A DNA stretch of 29,639 bases, from contig JBBHKE010002415.1 in NCBI GenBank assembly GCA_037447655.1, positions 80,230 to 109,868 of the forward strand, read 5' to 3'. The stretch is from Zygnema cylindricum (taxonomy: Eukaryota; Streptophyta; Zygnematophyceae; Zygnematales; Zygnemataceae). This document shows, one piece after another, positions 10,650 to 20,577 of the stretch (the first letter of the stretch is position 1; every line of letters begins with the position of its first letter). The position numbers and the translations under genes are program-made. A model generated the notes under the pieces. That model did not search any database. It saw nothing but the letters and a program-made list of their open reading frames with translations, and was not told the DNA's origin.

Positions 10650-10960
10650 GTGCTGAGCATTGTTGCGGTTCTTTTCGGTTCTTGGAAATTCGTATATGTG
10701 ATGGGCACAAAACGGGTAGGTTATGAAACTAATAATATTTTAAGCTGACTATGATAAAATATAATCCAAAGTGTACGGAAGATATTATTGCCACGAACCA
10801 CATACTTACGGCTTTACCGTATCTGCTGACGCGTTTCCAGATCGTACATGTACGGTCAATTAGGCCATTGTCAGTAATTTCACAAGTACAGTACCGTACT
10901 GTACTGTACTGGAGTTGTTTACGCAGCAAACTAACCGTTTAAAAAAAAAAAAAAAAAAAA
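10650..10960. repeat. dispersed repeat, copy 2, with A20 tail
   Basis: Second copy of the block at 9301-9642 in the same orientation. It also ends in GTACAGTACCGTACTGTAC (10886-10904) and CTAACCGTTT, but here is followed by exactly twenty A (10941-10960). Copy 1 at the same place has only an A-rich stretch. A terminal A run is what a retroposed (SINE-like) transcript would leave, though slippage of a short A run is also possible. Confidence 0.65.
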
Positions 10961-11167
10961 CGTGAAAAACCCACTGTCCAAAGAAAAGGACATAATCGCG
11001 GACCAATGAACGTACAGAAATACTGTCCCTCACCCGGTTTTGAGGTACAAATTTGTAAGATTGTACGGTTCCTAGCCGTACCAAACGAGACAGCGATACC
11101 TTCAACATCGTAGGACTTTAGACGGCTTACTCTCTACACTTGCGGCTGTTTAAACGGTTAAACACTG

Positions 11168-11712
11168 CTCCGTTAATCGTTATTAACGTTATGCACTCGA
11201 TATCGGCGCCCGCAAATTTTGACCTCGAAGCATGAAATAGAATTGACATCACTTATTTTTCTTTGACGTTAATTAAGGTTCTTGTAATTTAGCGTTATCA
11301 ATTATGATGTACGCGTTTCCTGAATAGTGTGGTGTACGGAAGGTGTTTGTTAATTCAACAATGTATTTCATTTCGAAAAATCGTACGGAAAATGTGGTTA
11401 ACTTATGGCGGTTGCATACAGAATTGCGCTTCGAATAAACGTGGAGTCGAGTTTGCGACAAACGCGTTCGCAAACCCAAATAAGAATTATGGATTAATTA
11501 GAGTAAAAGGACGCAAAGCTGTACGGATTTTGTACTTCTACTTATTTTACTGTATATATAATTACGGCAGATCCGGTGTACCTAAATAAGCGTTATGGAT
11601 CAATTAGAATTAAAGTTTTTTTTTGAAATGTTGCAAAACTCAAATTAGCATTAACAACACTAATTTATTATTAACACTAATCATTTCTAAACGCTAATAA
11701 CGATTCACGGTG
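11168..11712. mobile_element. mariner/Stowaway-like MITE, copy D
   Basis: The right end AACGATTCACGGTG (ending 11712) is followed by TA. The left end CTCCGTTAATCGTTATTAACG at 11168 has drifted from CACCG and its flank is TG instead of TA. The internal GGCGCCCGCAAATTTTGAC motif (about 11203) matches copies A and E. Length about 545 bp, no transposase. It lies roughly 350 bp upstream of the large gene's start codon and may limit or contribute to its promoter region. Confidence 0.55.
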
Positions 11713-11937
11713 TAGCGTTTAAATGTTTAAATCATCGGTCGTTCAAAGGTTTGGCCCGGAAAATCGTACAGGTAGCTCAGATAATATTTGGAAGCTGACC
11801 GAACTAACCACTTCCACAGGTCAAAGACTTATTCTCAATCTAAGTAGCTGGAGGAGAAATAACCAAAATTTCTAAAGTCAATAATGTTAAAACCTAGCTT
11901 CAAAGACATGGGTGCTTTGCAGTGTGAAGGCTGACCA

Positions 11938-12075
11938 TCAACAAGAAAGGAAAGAGAGAGGGGAAGAAGAGAGAAGGAACGGAAGAAGGAGCGTGATAGG
12001 AACAGGCATAGGGAGAGGAAGTGGAACTAGGAAGGAGAGAGATAGAGGGAGGAGGAGATGAGAGAAGGAGAAAAC
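11938..12075 (+). promoter_or_regulatory. GA-rich purine tract, probable 5' leader
   Basis: The 120-140 bases just upstream of and across the first ATG are almost entirely purine on the + strand (AGAGAG, GGAAGAAG, GGAGGAGG units). GA-rich 5' leaders and core promoters are common in green-lineage genes, so this is likely the 5' UTR or promoter-proximal region of the gene starting at 12058. No TATA box or defined transcription start can be picked. It could also be plain microsatellite. Confidence 0.4.
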
Positions 12076-12601
12076 AGTAAATATAAATCAAAATATATGG
12101 CCATGGTTATTATTGGCTCCTGCAGCCAAATCATTCAGTATGCTGCCATCTTACTTATCCTCTGTGTAATTTTTTTTACCGCGAGAGTATCAGCCGTCGA
12201 GAAGCCTTCTCTGCAAACATATTCTCCCGCGTATAAAGGAGAGATCTCGAAAACCCAAATGGAAAGTTGGTCATCAAGTTCGACAAAAGAGAACACGACG
12301 TTAAGATTGACGCAGAGGAGTACGGCGGCAAATGATTTCGTATGCACAGATTCGGTTTCCTGGCAAAAGTACGAAAAAATGGATTTCCCTGGGTATGATA
12401 TCGTGGCTTGGGTAATGACGAATTTTGGCCCAGGCGATGCATGGAAATACTGCGCGGGTCTATGTGCGAGTAATTGCCAATGCCAGGGATTCAATTTGTC
12501 ACCAAAAACTAACAACGCTGAAACCTGCTGGCTCAAGTATTTCATAAATTCAGGGAAATTGACAAATACCATTGATCGGGATTTGTATGTCAAAAGTGCA
12601 G
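12058..12601 (+). CDS. exon 1: signal peptide and PAN-like module 1
   Basis: Starts at ATG 12058. In-frame ATGs at 12097 and 12103 (the latter in a strong CCATGG context) are equally good and would place the hydrophobic core closer to the N terminus. From 12097 the peptide is a classical signal sequence: a short start, the core AAILLILCVIFF, and a likely cleavage after A-R-V-S-A. A Ser/Thr-rich spacer of about 45 residues follows, then a module with six cysteines: V-C-T-D-S-V-S-W, Y-C-A-G-L-C, N-C-Q-C-Q-G-F and T-C-W-L-K-Y. C-x-G-F followed by C-W/C-x-L-K is typical of PAN/apple-like domains, which bind protein or sugar. The donor is GCAG|GTAAAG after 12601, phase 1. The same six-Cys pattern occurs in exons 2 and 4. 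Confidence 0.75.
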
Positions 12602-13078
12602 GTAAAGTTCTAGACCCAGATTTTGGACCAAATTCCCGTTTTAAATGTCAAGTGTTAAATTCTTGTTTTTTACCATTTTCTTGATGCAGTGTATTATATT
12701 AATGGTCAACGATTGTATGTTTTTCCCAGTTTTGTCCCTTGTCACGAAAATAAGCTCTTTCTTTTAAATTCGTTAGTATTCAAACACGATCCTTTTACTT
12801 AAATAAAAACAAGCACCACATAGAAATATCTTTGCTTGTCCTATATAGCTAAGGTGATTTACTCATCTTCTTGAAAAAAGGAAAAGAGAATCGATGGACT
12901 TTCAATAACAAATGGTATACATCTGTTACATTGATAAACTAATTTTTTGTTCAAGAAGTGGTTAGTAGCTCTAAACATGGTAATAACTTACAAGAAATAC
13001 ATTTTACATAAGTTTTTGAAATTTATGGTTCAAATATTAAAAACTAACTTGTCACAATCAATGGCTCATGTGATTCAG
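12602..13078 (+). other. intron 1
   Basis: Begins GTAAAG and ends ATTCAG (acceptor at 13077-13078). Near 12683-12690 it contains TTGATGCAG followed by open sequence (TGTATTATATTAATGGTCAA) that has a counterpart in the intron after exon 2 (13436-13446). This shows that PAN exons 1 and 2 were copied with their downstream intron sequence; the shared AG may be a decayed acceptor of a lost exon. Confidence 0.65.
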
Positions 13079-13342
13079 TATGCACGGAATACGTTTCTTG
13101 GCGGAAGTTTGAGAAAATGGATTCCCCCGGGAATAATAACGTAGTGTGGACATTTACAAATTACAATGCAGACAATGCATGGCAATTTTGTGCTGGTATA
13201 TGCGGCAAAGACTGCAATTGCAAAGGCTTTGGTATGACGTCTATTGTTAACTCCGTACAAAAGTGTGCCTTAAAATTTTTCATCGAAGTGGAATCTAAGT
13301 TGATAATAACCAACGATTACGATTTGTATGTCAAACGTCCAA
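13079..13342 (+). CDS. exon 2: PAN-like module 2
   Basis: The phase-1 acceptor (GATTCAG|TATGC) joins the last G of exon 1 to give Val, producing V-C-T-E-Y-V-S-W-R-K-F-E-K-M. This matches V-C-T-D-S-V-S-W-Q-K-Y-E-K-M of exon 1 residue by residue, so the two are recent tandem copies. Cysteines are conserved: F-C-A-G-I-C, D-C-N-C-K-G-F, K-C-A-L-K-F. The exon ends D-L-Y-V-K-R-P at CCAA|GTAAGC, phase 1; exon 1 ends D-L-Y-V-K-S-A. It is 264 nt and symmetrical (1-1). The + strand frame stays open upstream of the acceptor, so the exon start rests on homology to exon 1 and the phase. A role in ligand binding is inferred from the family only. Confidence 0.75.
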
Positions 13343-14973
13343 GTAAGCCTCTAAATCCCGATTTTTCATCTTGTTGTTGACTTTGACTGATCCCCGTTTT
13401 ATACGTTGATAAGTTGTTGTTACTTCCATTGTTTTGATGATGCAGTGTTGTACGCTCAAGGTTAAATATCGTATGTCCAGTTATGAATCTCCAATTGTGA
13501 CTATTGTCCAAAGAATCTTTAACAATGACATATGAATTGTTGATATTGACAAATATGTCATTTCCCAGCTTTCGATGCACTGCATTAAGCATCTTCAGAT
13601 TTGATATAAGATTCCTCGATAGGTCTTGGGTGGTAAATACTGACCTTAATTAACGACGTCACCCTAAGATTTTTCCGTTGCCAAACCAAGGTCATGTGGT
13701 TGAATAAGGTTATGAAACGCATTCCTCTATTAAATGATGGAACCTTAGTGTGTTTTTTAGCATCATGGGGGTGATAAGACTAACTGTTGTGTGAAAGCAC
13801 AAGGGTACACCGTCAACAAATTACCTCTGGTTAGGAAACCAGGAAAACCTACAAATACCATATTTTTTAATCCTAAGTAACTAACCATATTGGTATTAGT
13901 TTTGACATTTTTGACAAGAAATGTCAAGTATTTGGACATGGTCAAATGTGTGCCTCGAAGGGCAATTATGTCTAATGTTCGTAGGCTCTGTCAGCATTGG
14001 AGGATACACACAAAAGAGCTCAGGATCATAAAGCTTAAGGAGAATTTTTTTGACCGATTTTGTGACCTATTGTGGACCTACAATCTTGTAGAAATTTGGC
14101 TACTCTACAAGTCTACATTTACAGGTGGAAAAAAATCAGTCTAAAAACCGTCCTTGCTAAGGTAAAAAAAGAGAGAAACATGTATTTCCAATTTATAAAA
14201 TGTCCTTCCTGTCTTTCCAATTTACAAAATGTCCTTCTTTTATGTCAGTTAATTTTTTCCGTAAACATATGGAAATGTGCTGATTGAGAACCATTTCTCT
14301 AATAGTCACAATTAGACAGATTATCTAAACTCAATTGTTACGCAGATTACTAACCCCTACTTAACAGTAGAGCTGGGAATGAACCTAACACAGACCTATT
14401 TTTCCACATTTGTATCCGTAGTGCCTTTATTTATATCTTTTCATCTGTTTTCTTCTTCTGAGCTCTTGCAATCAGAAAACAATACTCTTTGTAATTTTCT
14501 AAATTTTGTAACTGTTAGGTGATTCGATTTGACTTTTCAACAACTCTCTTTATTTTAAAGTTATTGATGATTTGATTTCGGTTTAGAGAACTCTTTATTT
14601 CTCCTCATGCATTTATGTATTATTTTTACATTTGTTTATGAGGTCCACTGTAATATGTAGTCCTATAAATTGTATTAAATTTCTAAATGTTTTTTTTTTT
14701 TGACAAAAATATCGCATTTTGTGGTCCTTGCAAAATGCACTTGATCTTTAATTTTAAAAGAAACGCGTTATGAACCGCCATTGTGTCCATTTGTTGACTT
14801 TGGGAATCTGAAAATTGATTTAATCTACACACTAAATAATGTAAGAGCTATGAACTTATCCGAAGTGGCATATGACATTGCTGCCTCAATCTGTTGGAAG
14901 ATTCAATTTCTACTAGTTCAGATTCTAGAGGAATACATGCACGGTACTATGGGAAAACATTAAAAGAAAAGTA

Positions 14974-15498
14974 CACCGTGAATTGCTATTAGTGTTAAGA
15001 AATAATTAGTGTCAAGGAAAAATTAGTGTTATTATCTCTATTTCGGGTTCAAGGGCCTTTTGCCAAGAAATTAACGATAATTGATACATGTAACACTAAT
15101 TTGGATACACATTCCCATTGTGTAGCCGCTATTGGCTGCGTTCACATAGTCGAAGTTTGGACATGTGAGAACAGGTTCACATAATTTTATCGCGTCTTTA
15201 TTTCTAGGAAACAAATCTGAGGGCGTTACCCATGGCAGGGCCACTCAATTTCCCGTCTCGGCGCCGTTATCTAACACTTTTTCTGTACGTTTGTACATAA
15301 AAACTAACATTTTCAGTATGGAATGACACGCTTCATACACTACACTATTGAAAAATCGCTCAAATTAGAGTCATTGCCGGTAATTAAACCGCACCTACAT
15401 TAACGTAAAAAAAAACAGAATTACTTCATTTTAAGTTCGAGGGTCCGAATTTGGGGGCGCCGAACTAGTGCTATTAGCACTAATAGCGATTCACGGTG
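14974..15498. mobile_element. mariner/Stowaway-like MITE, copy E
   Basis: The left terminus CACCGTGAATTGCTATTAG (14974) and right terminus CTAATAGCGATTCACGGTG (15498) are inverted repeats with two mismatches. TA lies immediately outside on both sides (14972-14973 and 15499-15500), giving the clearest TA target duplication of the large copies. The shared internal motif appears in reverse as TTTGGGGGCGCC (about 15459). Length 525 bp, no transposase. It sits within intron 2 of the large gene. Confidence 0.75.
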
Positions 15499-16403
15499 TA
15501 CTAAGTTTGGCGTGCTGGTCACAACGTAAGGCATGGTCCATGTGACCAGGTGAAACGTAAAAAAAACAAATAGGCAAGCATCGAAAAAGAAAAAGTAAAG
15601 CAGCTAAGTTAACACCCCCTTTCAAGTTGTGAAATATGATGAAATGACGAAGGTGGTCAAGAAGTTGATGATGGAAGAGGTTAATGTGAAAATCCGCGTT
15701 CGGGAGTTGGTGAGCTAGTATAGGAATGAGAGGTCCACGTTCTCTTGGGTAAAGTGATAGCGGATGTCGCTACACCTTGTCGCGTGATGGGTCTAGACTC
15801 TTCAGGGTTTTTTGGATGACTTTGCAACATTAGAGGATGTTCATAAGAATAGTCCCCGACCAAATAATTTCATATCTGGAAACCTATTGGCTAGATTGTC
15901 CGTAGTTGGGTTTGTTGACTACGCATGTGGGTTCATACTTTTAGTTAAACAAACCAAGATTAAAGATCGAGGACTGGTAAAAGATAAGCGAAGTCTTTGC
16001 TAAGTTAACGTGCAAATCGGCCAATTGAATTAAGTAGCGCCAATGTACTTTTATTTCGTTTTGAACATCTATCTTTATATTGGCTCATTTAGTGCGATTA
16101 TATTTTCTATTTAGTGCGTAGGACAGGGAACTTTTTCTTGGTCTAACCCAAGTTTTGTTTCCTATAGCGCATGTACGCTTCAGTTGCGCATTCGTCCTCT
16201 TGTCTATTGCTTAGTGAGTGTTTGTTTAAGGAGTATCGTTAACTGGTTGTGGCGTGCGATAGGTGTTAAGATTTCTACGTTCATTTTTAGCGAAGGACTA
16301 AAAAGTCAAACTTGGTCAAAGTTAGGTGAGAGAGAAGTTACGTGAGGGAGAAGTCAATGTGACGTGAAAAATAATCAACCGAAGTCCTGTACAGTAAATT
16401 AGA

Positions 16404-16451
16404 TGTGAAGTATGATTTGGTAGACGTTGTGAAGTATGATTTGGTAGACGT
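16404..16451. repeat. 24-bp exact tandem duplication
   Basis: TGTGAAGTATGATTTGGTAG followed by ACGT occurs twice back to back (16404-16427 and 16428-16451) without mismatch, so the duplication is recent. It lies in intron 2. A third TAGACGTCA follows at about 16466. Confidence 0.85.
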
Positions 16452-16660
16452 CACGGTACATTAGCGTAGACGTCAAGTTTTGGATGAAACATAGTCTTTT
16501 ATTTGTACCATACGGCAAATTTAAGTGTCGCAGATTTTGAGCGATTCTATCACCTGGAATCGAAGAAGGATAATGCACTAATACGTTAGTGGTTATTGGA
16601 AGGAAATATTGGTTAGTAAGCTTTCAAATACTCTTATGAGTGAGAGTTGCTAAGAATTAG

Positions 16661-16770
16661 AATATTTCGAATCGATGTCACTCAATATGTAATGTTGAAA
16701 GTGTTACAACGTCTGAAAACAATATTTCAAATTAGTATCACTAAGCATGTGGTTGATAGTGTCACAACGT
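16661..16770. repeat. 60-bp period imperfect duplication
   Basis: AATATTTCGAATCGATGTCAC...GTGTTACAACGT (16661-16712) is repeated as AATATTTCAAATTAGTATCAC...GTGTCACAACGT (16721-16770) with scattered substitutions. It is older than the duplication at 16404. Non-coding, in intron 2. Confidence 0.7.
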
Positions 16771-16998
16771 ACGTAAGCTAGAATTAATATGACACTATCT
16801 CTACAAAACAAACACGGGGCACGCTTTAGTCTGTAAGATTTAGGTATAACAGTTGAAATACACGTCGATATGCTCGAAAATCAAGTTTGGATCGATTAGC
16901 TACAAAAAACCTGGGATCAAATGAAAGACCATGAACAAAAGACGACGTGAGCGCCGACGGGTTTGTTTTATCAGACGGACGACATTACCTGTTGACTA

Positions 16999-17215
16999 CA
17001 CCGCGTATCGCCATTAGTGATAATAATTTTTTTGGCACTTAAAACACTTTTTCTCCATACACACTTGTCCAGTTTTCACATGTAGACCGCCAATCGAAAG
17101 GTGAGAATCTTGGCTTTCGATCACAACCTCCAGATCCAGAATCCGACAACCTTGTACGGAGAAAAGATGTTTTAAGTGGCAGAAAAAACATTAACACTAA
17201 TAGCAATACACGGTG
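16999..17215. mobile_element. foldback MITE, copy F, with about 62-bp inverted ends
   Basis: Begins CACCGCGTATCGCC (16999) and ends GCAATACACGGTG (17215), with TA on both outer sides (16997-16998, 17216-17217). The arms extend about 62 bp: 16999-17060 pairs with the reverse complement of roughly 17154-17215, including GGCACTTAAAACA on the left against TGTTTTAAGTGGCA on the right. With a 217-bp total this is a typical non-autonomous foldback element. It shares terminal sequence with copies A-E but has a different interior. Confidence 0.75.
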
Positions 17216-18182
17216 TAGTTTCAAGCACCACACTGACACTACACAATTGTCCTATATGAAGTGTGTTAGTGATATGGACTAGAACAGGCACCTAGTCGGT
17301 GGACTTTAAATTTAGATGAATTTTTCATAAGATAAAGATTCATTAGATTTAGTGATGATCACTTCGTGTATGTATTCAATCTTGAAGAAGCATTGTCTTT
17401 GTAACCATTTATGTAGATGATTAATTGTTTATTAGCAATTCATTAGAGGAAATTGAGTAAGTAAAATGTTGTTTTGAAATTACGGTTTGAAAAAAATCGT
17501 AGGTGAAGCTAAGTGATAAAAAGGCAAAAAGGGATCGAAAATATTCACTTCATCAAATAAAATCATATTTTTATTCTTATTCCTAATAGAGTTTATAACT
17601 TTATTTCTGTGCTCATGTGTTTTGCCATTTGACCAGAAGATATAATTGATAATTCTAACTGATAGGTACTAATTTGTCACATTGCGTGGGAATCAATGAC
17701 ACTAAAAAGACCCATGCTATTAAATTTGTGTTAGACTGTACCAAAAAGTGAAACATTATGATCACTCTATAGGCATTTTTTGTGTTGTAGTTCTTGATCA
17801 GAAAAGTTCAGCAGTTTGCAGCTGGCAGCCATAGCACCCAGAAAGATTTGCAGAGTTGAATAAAAGTGGCACACTTTAGCTCATTTTTGTGGCTTTATTG
17901 TGTTTTTTGTGGCTTGATTAAGATGACGGACTAGAGTTTGATTCCAATTTTCATCTCTTGTACTCTGGTGATTGTTTTCTGATCAACATTGAGTCAATTT
18001 TATTATTGGTGACTCACCGTTGACTATGATGTGATTTTCACGTCAGTTTTACCTTCTCAAGTGTATTTGTTTTATCATTATTGTTTTGTTTATCTTTTCA
18101 TGTGGTTGAAGTTGCTGTATAGAAGCAGTTGCCATTTGTACGAGCAACTCAGATCAACAATTGTTGTGGTTTCTTTTTCTAG

Positions 18183-18644
18183 CTAATTATGCCATGGGCC
18201 GTCCGACGTACCAGAGCAGCTCATTAATCTATGGTGGAGTCCTATATGAAGCAAATCTTGCAGTTGACGGCAATGTTAATGGAGACTTCGGTGGCGGCAG
18301 CTGTTCACACACCTTTGTCAACATACTTAACAATATTGGCGAACCTGACCCCTGGTGGATGGTGGACCTCGGGAAGTCCTCGCAAATAGCGAATGTGGAG
18401 CTATGGGGGCGGCTGGACTGTTGTCCGGACAGACTGATTGGGGTACAAGTATGGGTGGGAACAAGCAACCAAGGGTGGGATAGCGATGGAAACAAAAAGT
18501 GCGATCCTGCCAATTATTACGATGGATCATGGGATGGAAGACCCATCACAAAGACATGCTTGACCTCCGCCCGTTACGTATGGGTACGCCTAAGCGGTCA
18601 AAATAGAGTCTTAACACTTTGTGAAGTTCGTGTTTATGGCTACG
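18183..18644 (+). CDS. exon 3: F5/8 type C (discoidin) module
   Basis: Phase-1 acceptor TTTTTCTAG|CT; joined to the A of exon 2 it reads T-N-Y-A-M-G-R-P-T-Y-Q-S-S. This matches the N-terminal signature N-V-A-x-G-K-P-x-x-Q-S-S of F5/8C/fucolectin domains. Then come A-N-L-A-V-D-G-N, C-S-H-T, P-W-W-M-V-D-L-G (the core W-W-x-V-D-L motif), V-E-L-W-G-R-L-D-C-C-x-D-R-L-I-G-V-Q-V-W-V-G and the closing A-R-Y-V-W-V-R-L-S-G...L-C-E-V-R-V-Y-G. This is a complete domain of about 150 residues in one symmetrical 1-1 exon (462 nt), ending TACG|GTGAGT. Such domains are beta-sandwiches that bind cell-surface sugars (fucose or galactose type) or lipids. A fucolectin-like reading fits the C-S-H-T and D-C-C-x-D-R features, but specificity cannot be read from sequence. 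Confidence 0.9.
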
Positions 18645-19144
18645 GTGAGTTGGAAGATGCTACTTCAAACAAAGCAACCAGAAACGTTGAATCAAATTTT
18701 CTATGTTGTCACATTATTTGATGGTTACTGATTATGTAATTACGTGCAAACATAATTTCGTGCATATCATGAGCTTCAAATCAGGGTAGGATAGTGAATT
18801 GCAGGAAACTGAGCTTTTCATGCTCGTCACAAGTTTCCAAGGCATACCCTATGTTGCTCGTGTGTATTGGTGTAGTGGTGTATTGGTGTATAAGTGTTTA
18901 CCTTCAGTGTCTTTTACATGGTTATATTTTATCTTCTTGTACTGAGCTCAACGTGTCCATCTTTACCTAAAATTTCATCTTAGAATATGTAAAATGTGTC
19001 AAAGTCTCGAGGGGTAATGATTTAGAAGTGTTGTAAGGCACAGCGCAACTGTTGTATTATTTTTCGGGTTACTTTCTTTCCTTTCATTTGCTTGTTAAAG
19101 TATATATTTAACAGTTTGTCTGTCGAATCCTTTTCACCCTGCAG
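18645..19144 (+). other. intron 3
   Basis: 500 bp, GTGAGT...CCCTGCAG. No internal feature beyond AT-rich sequence. Confidence 0.7.
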
Positions 19145-19381
19145 ATGGCCAAGCGTGCAGTGATATGCAATATTCTTACAACAGTTACACCAACTTGGAT
19201 GCTCCCGGAAATGACATTGCATATTATATTGCGGACTTTACGTTTTGTCAAAGGAAGTGTGCGGAGGACTGCACCTGTACAGGTTTTAGGATAAATAACC
19301 AGGAATGTTGGATAAAGTCGAACACCGATAGATCCACTCGGAAGGACGTGGGCTTCGGTGTTTTGTACACAAAAACCCCAA
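19145..19381 (+). CDS. exon 4: PAN-like module 3
   Basis: The phase-1 acceptor CCCTGCAG|AT with the G of exon 3 gives D-G-Q-A-C-S-D-M. The six-cysteine pattern of exons 1 and 2 recurs: A-C, F-C-Q-R-K-C, D-C-T-C-T-G-F, E-C-W-I-K. The middle segment D-A-P-G-N-D-I-A-Y-Y corresponds to D-S-P-G-N-N-N-V-V-W of exon 2. The exon ends V-L-Y-T-K-T-P at CCCCA|GTAGGT (donor GT at 19382), phase 1, length 237 nt and symmetrical. It is more diverged than exons 1 and 2 are from each other, so it is an older copy. No catalytic role; binding is presumed from the family. Confidence 0.75.
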
Positions 19382-20577
19382 GTAGGTGTCTCGTTTACTT
19401 ATAGAGTGACTCTTCAATCAAGGAATTAGGCCTAGTACTCTGCTAGTTGTTCTACAAGCTTCATCTCTTTGTTTGGGAATCATGCATTTATATTGACACC
19501 TCTGGTATAAAAAGTTATGAATAATAATTTATGTGAAATTATTTTTTAAACCTGTAATTACTATTATATTGTGCAAAACTTACGTGCTTTCGTTCACAAT
19601 TTTTTTCAGAATAGTCCCCTAGGAAGTTCATTGCGTGATAGTAGAGTTAACGCAACCATTGGAATCTACTAAGCCAGTGACGTAACAATTATTTTTCTCA
19701 CTTTCATGACGATATAGTGATTCACTTTGTAATTGGTGGTGTAAAATATCTTGGTGTATGATGTCTTATTGAAAATCCTGCATGTTTCATATTAAAAGTG
19801 GTCCATCTTGATTTCGGACATATAACACGTGGTCAAAACGACGCGGATCTTTCCAACTTGACAGGTAGCAAGGGTTGGGTTAATGGCAGATGCAATCGAG
19901 GAAGGCGAACCTATGGGTATCTTATCCCTTTAAAACCTCGATATTGTAGATTGTGAAATGTCCCACTTCTAGGTACAAAAATTATTGTGAAAGAAGTTAT
20001 AAAACCAACATTGTCATGTCATTTGCTTGCTTCAAAACCAAATAAATGCCTATATCATTATCAAACAACGATACTGGGCGTCAACACTTCAAATTATGGC
20101 AGCATTACAACTAATAGTAATATTTAAAATTTGTCCAAATCTAAGCTATGCTAACTTAAATGTTGATGTATACCCAAATCACATCAGCATCGCCTTGTAA
20201 GACAAAGTTGTGCTTTCCTATAATCTACAGTGTAGTCTCATCTATTTTTTGAGTGTGCGTCTCACTGTCATACCAGACAAAACCTTATTCATAGCATATG
20301 TATGATTTTGTTCGTTTTTGAGATTGAGTAGAATTGCGACCTTGATTCCGCTACTCTTATAATTTTCTGGTTATTTTGTACATTTCTGGCCAAAGAAGCC
20401 TGAATTCACCAAGTTCCGAAGGTATCTCTATCGAGCTCTACTTGGTATCATGTGGATGGTCGTACCCATCCAACAGTCACATCGCTAGTTGAACCACTAA
20501 TAAACGATGTTTCTTGTCATGTGTTTTTTTAATACCAAATAAGTTTGTACCTGCCTTCTACTTTTGTCATTTATCAG
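19382..20577 (+). other. intron 4
   Basis: 1.2 kb, GTAGGT...TTTATCAG. From about 20230 on, it is alignable with the intron before exon 7 (from about 22170): shared TCTCATCTATTTTT, TGTGCGTCTCAC, and AAAG(A)AGC(C)TGAATTC followed by CCAAG. This marks a block duplication of lectin exon plus upstream intron with an offset of about 1,946 bp. Confidence 0.65.

Larger units (their letters stand above)
13343..18182 (+). other. intron 2, large, carrying two MITEs and tandem repeats
   Basis: This 4.8 kb gap separates PAN module 2 from the F5/8C exon. It begins GTAAGC and ends TTTTTCTAG. It holds the decayed copy of the intron-1 motif (about 13436-13460), MITE copies E and F, and the tandem repeats at 16404-16451 and 16661-16770. 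I found no further module-like exon, although a short one could be missed. Open frames at 15681-16003 on both strands show no domain. Confidence 0.55.

Noticed and set aside
12135-12593. 152-codon minus-strand frame opposite exon 1
   Set aside because: It is a shadow of the PAN-like exon; the + strand has the signal peptide, cysteine pattern and splice sites.
15681-16003. Open frames on both strands in intron 2
   Set aside because: They are short with no domain or splice logic linking them to the gene; they may be old transposon sequence but cannot be assigned.
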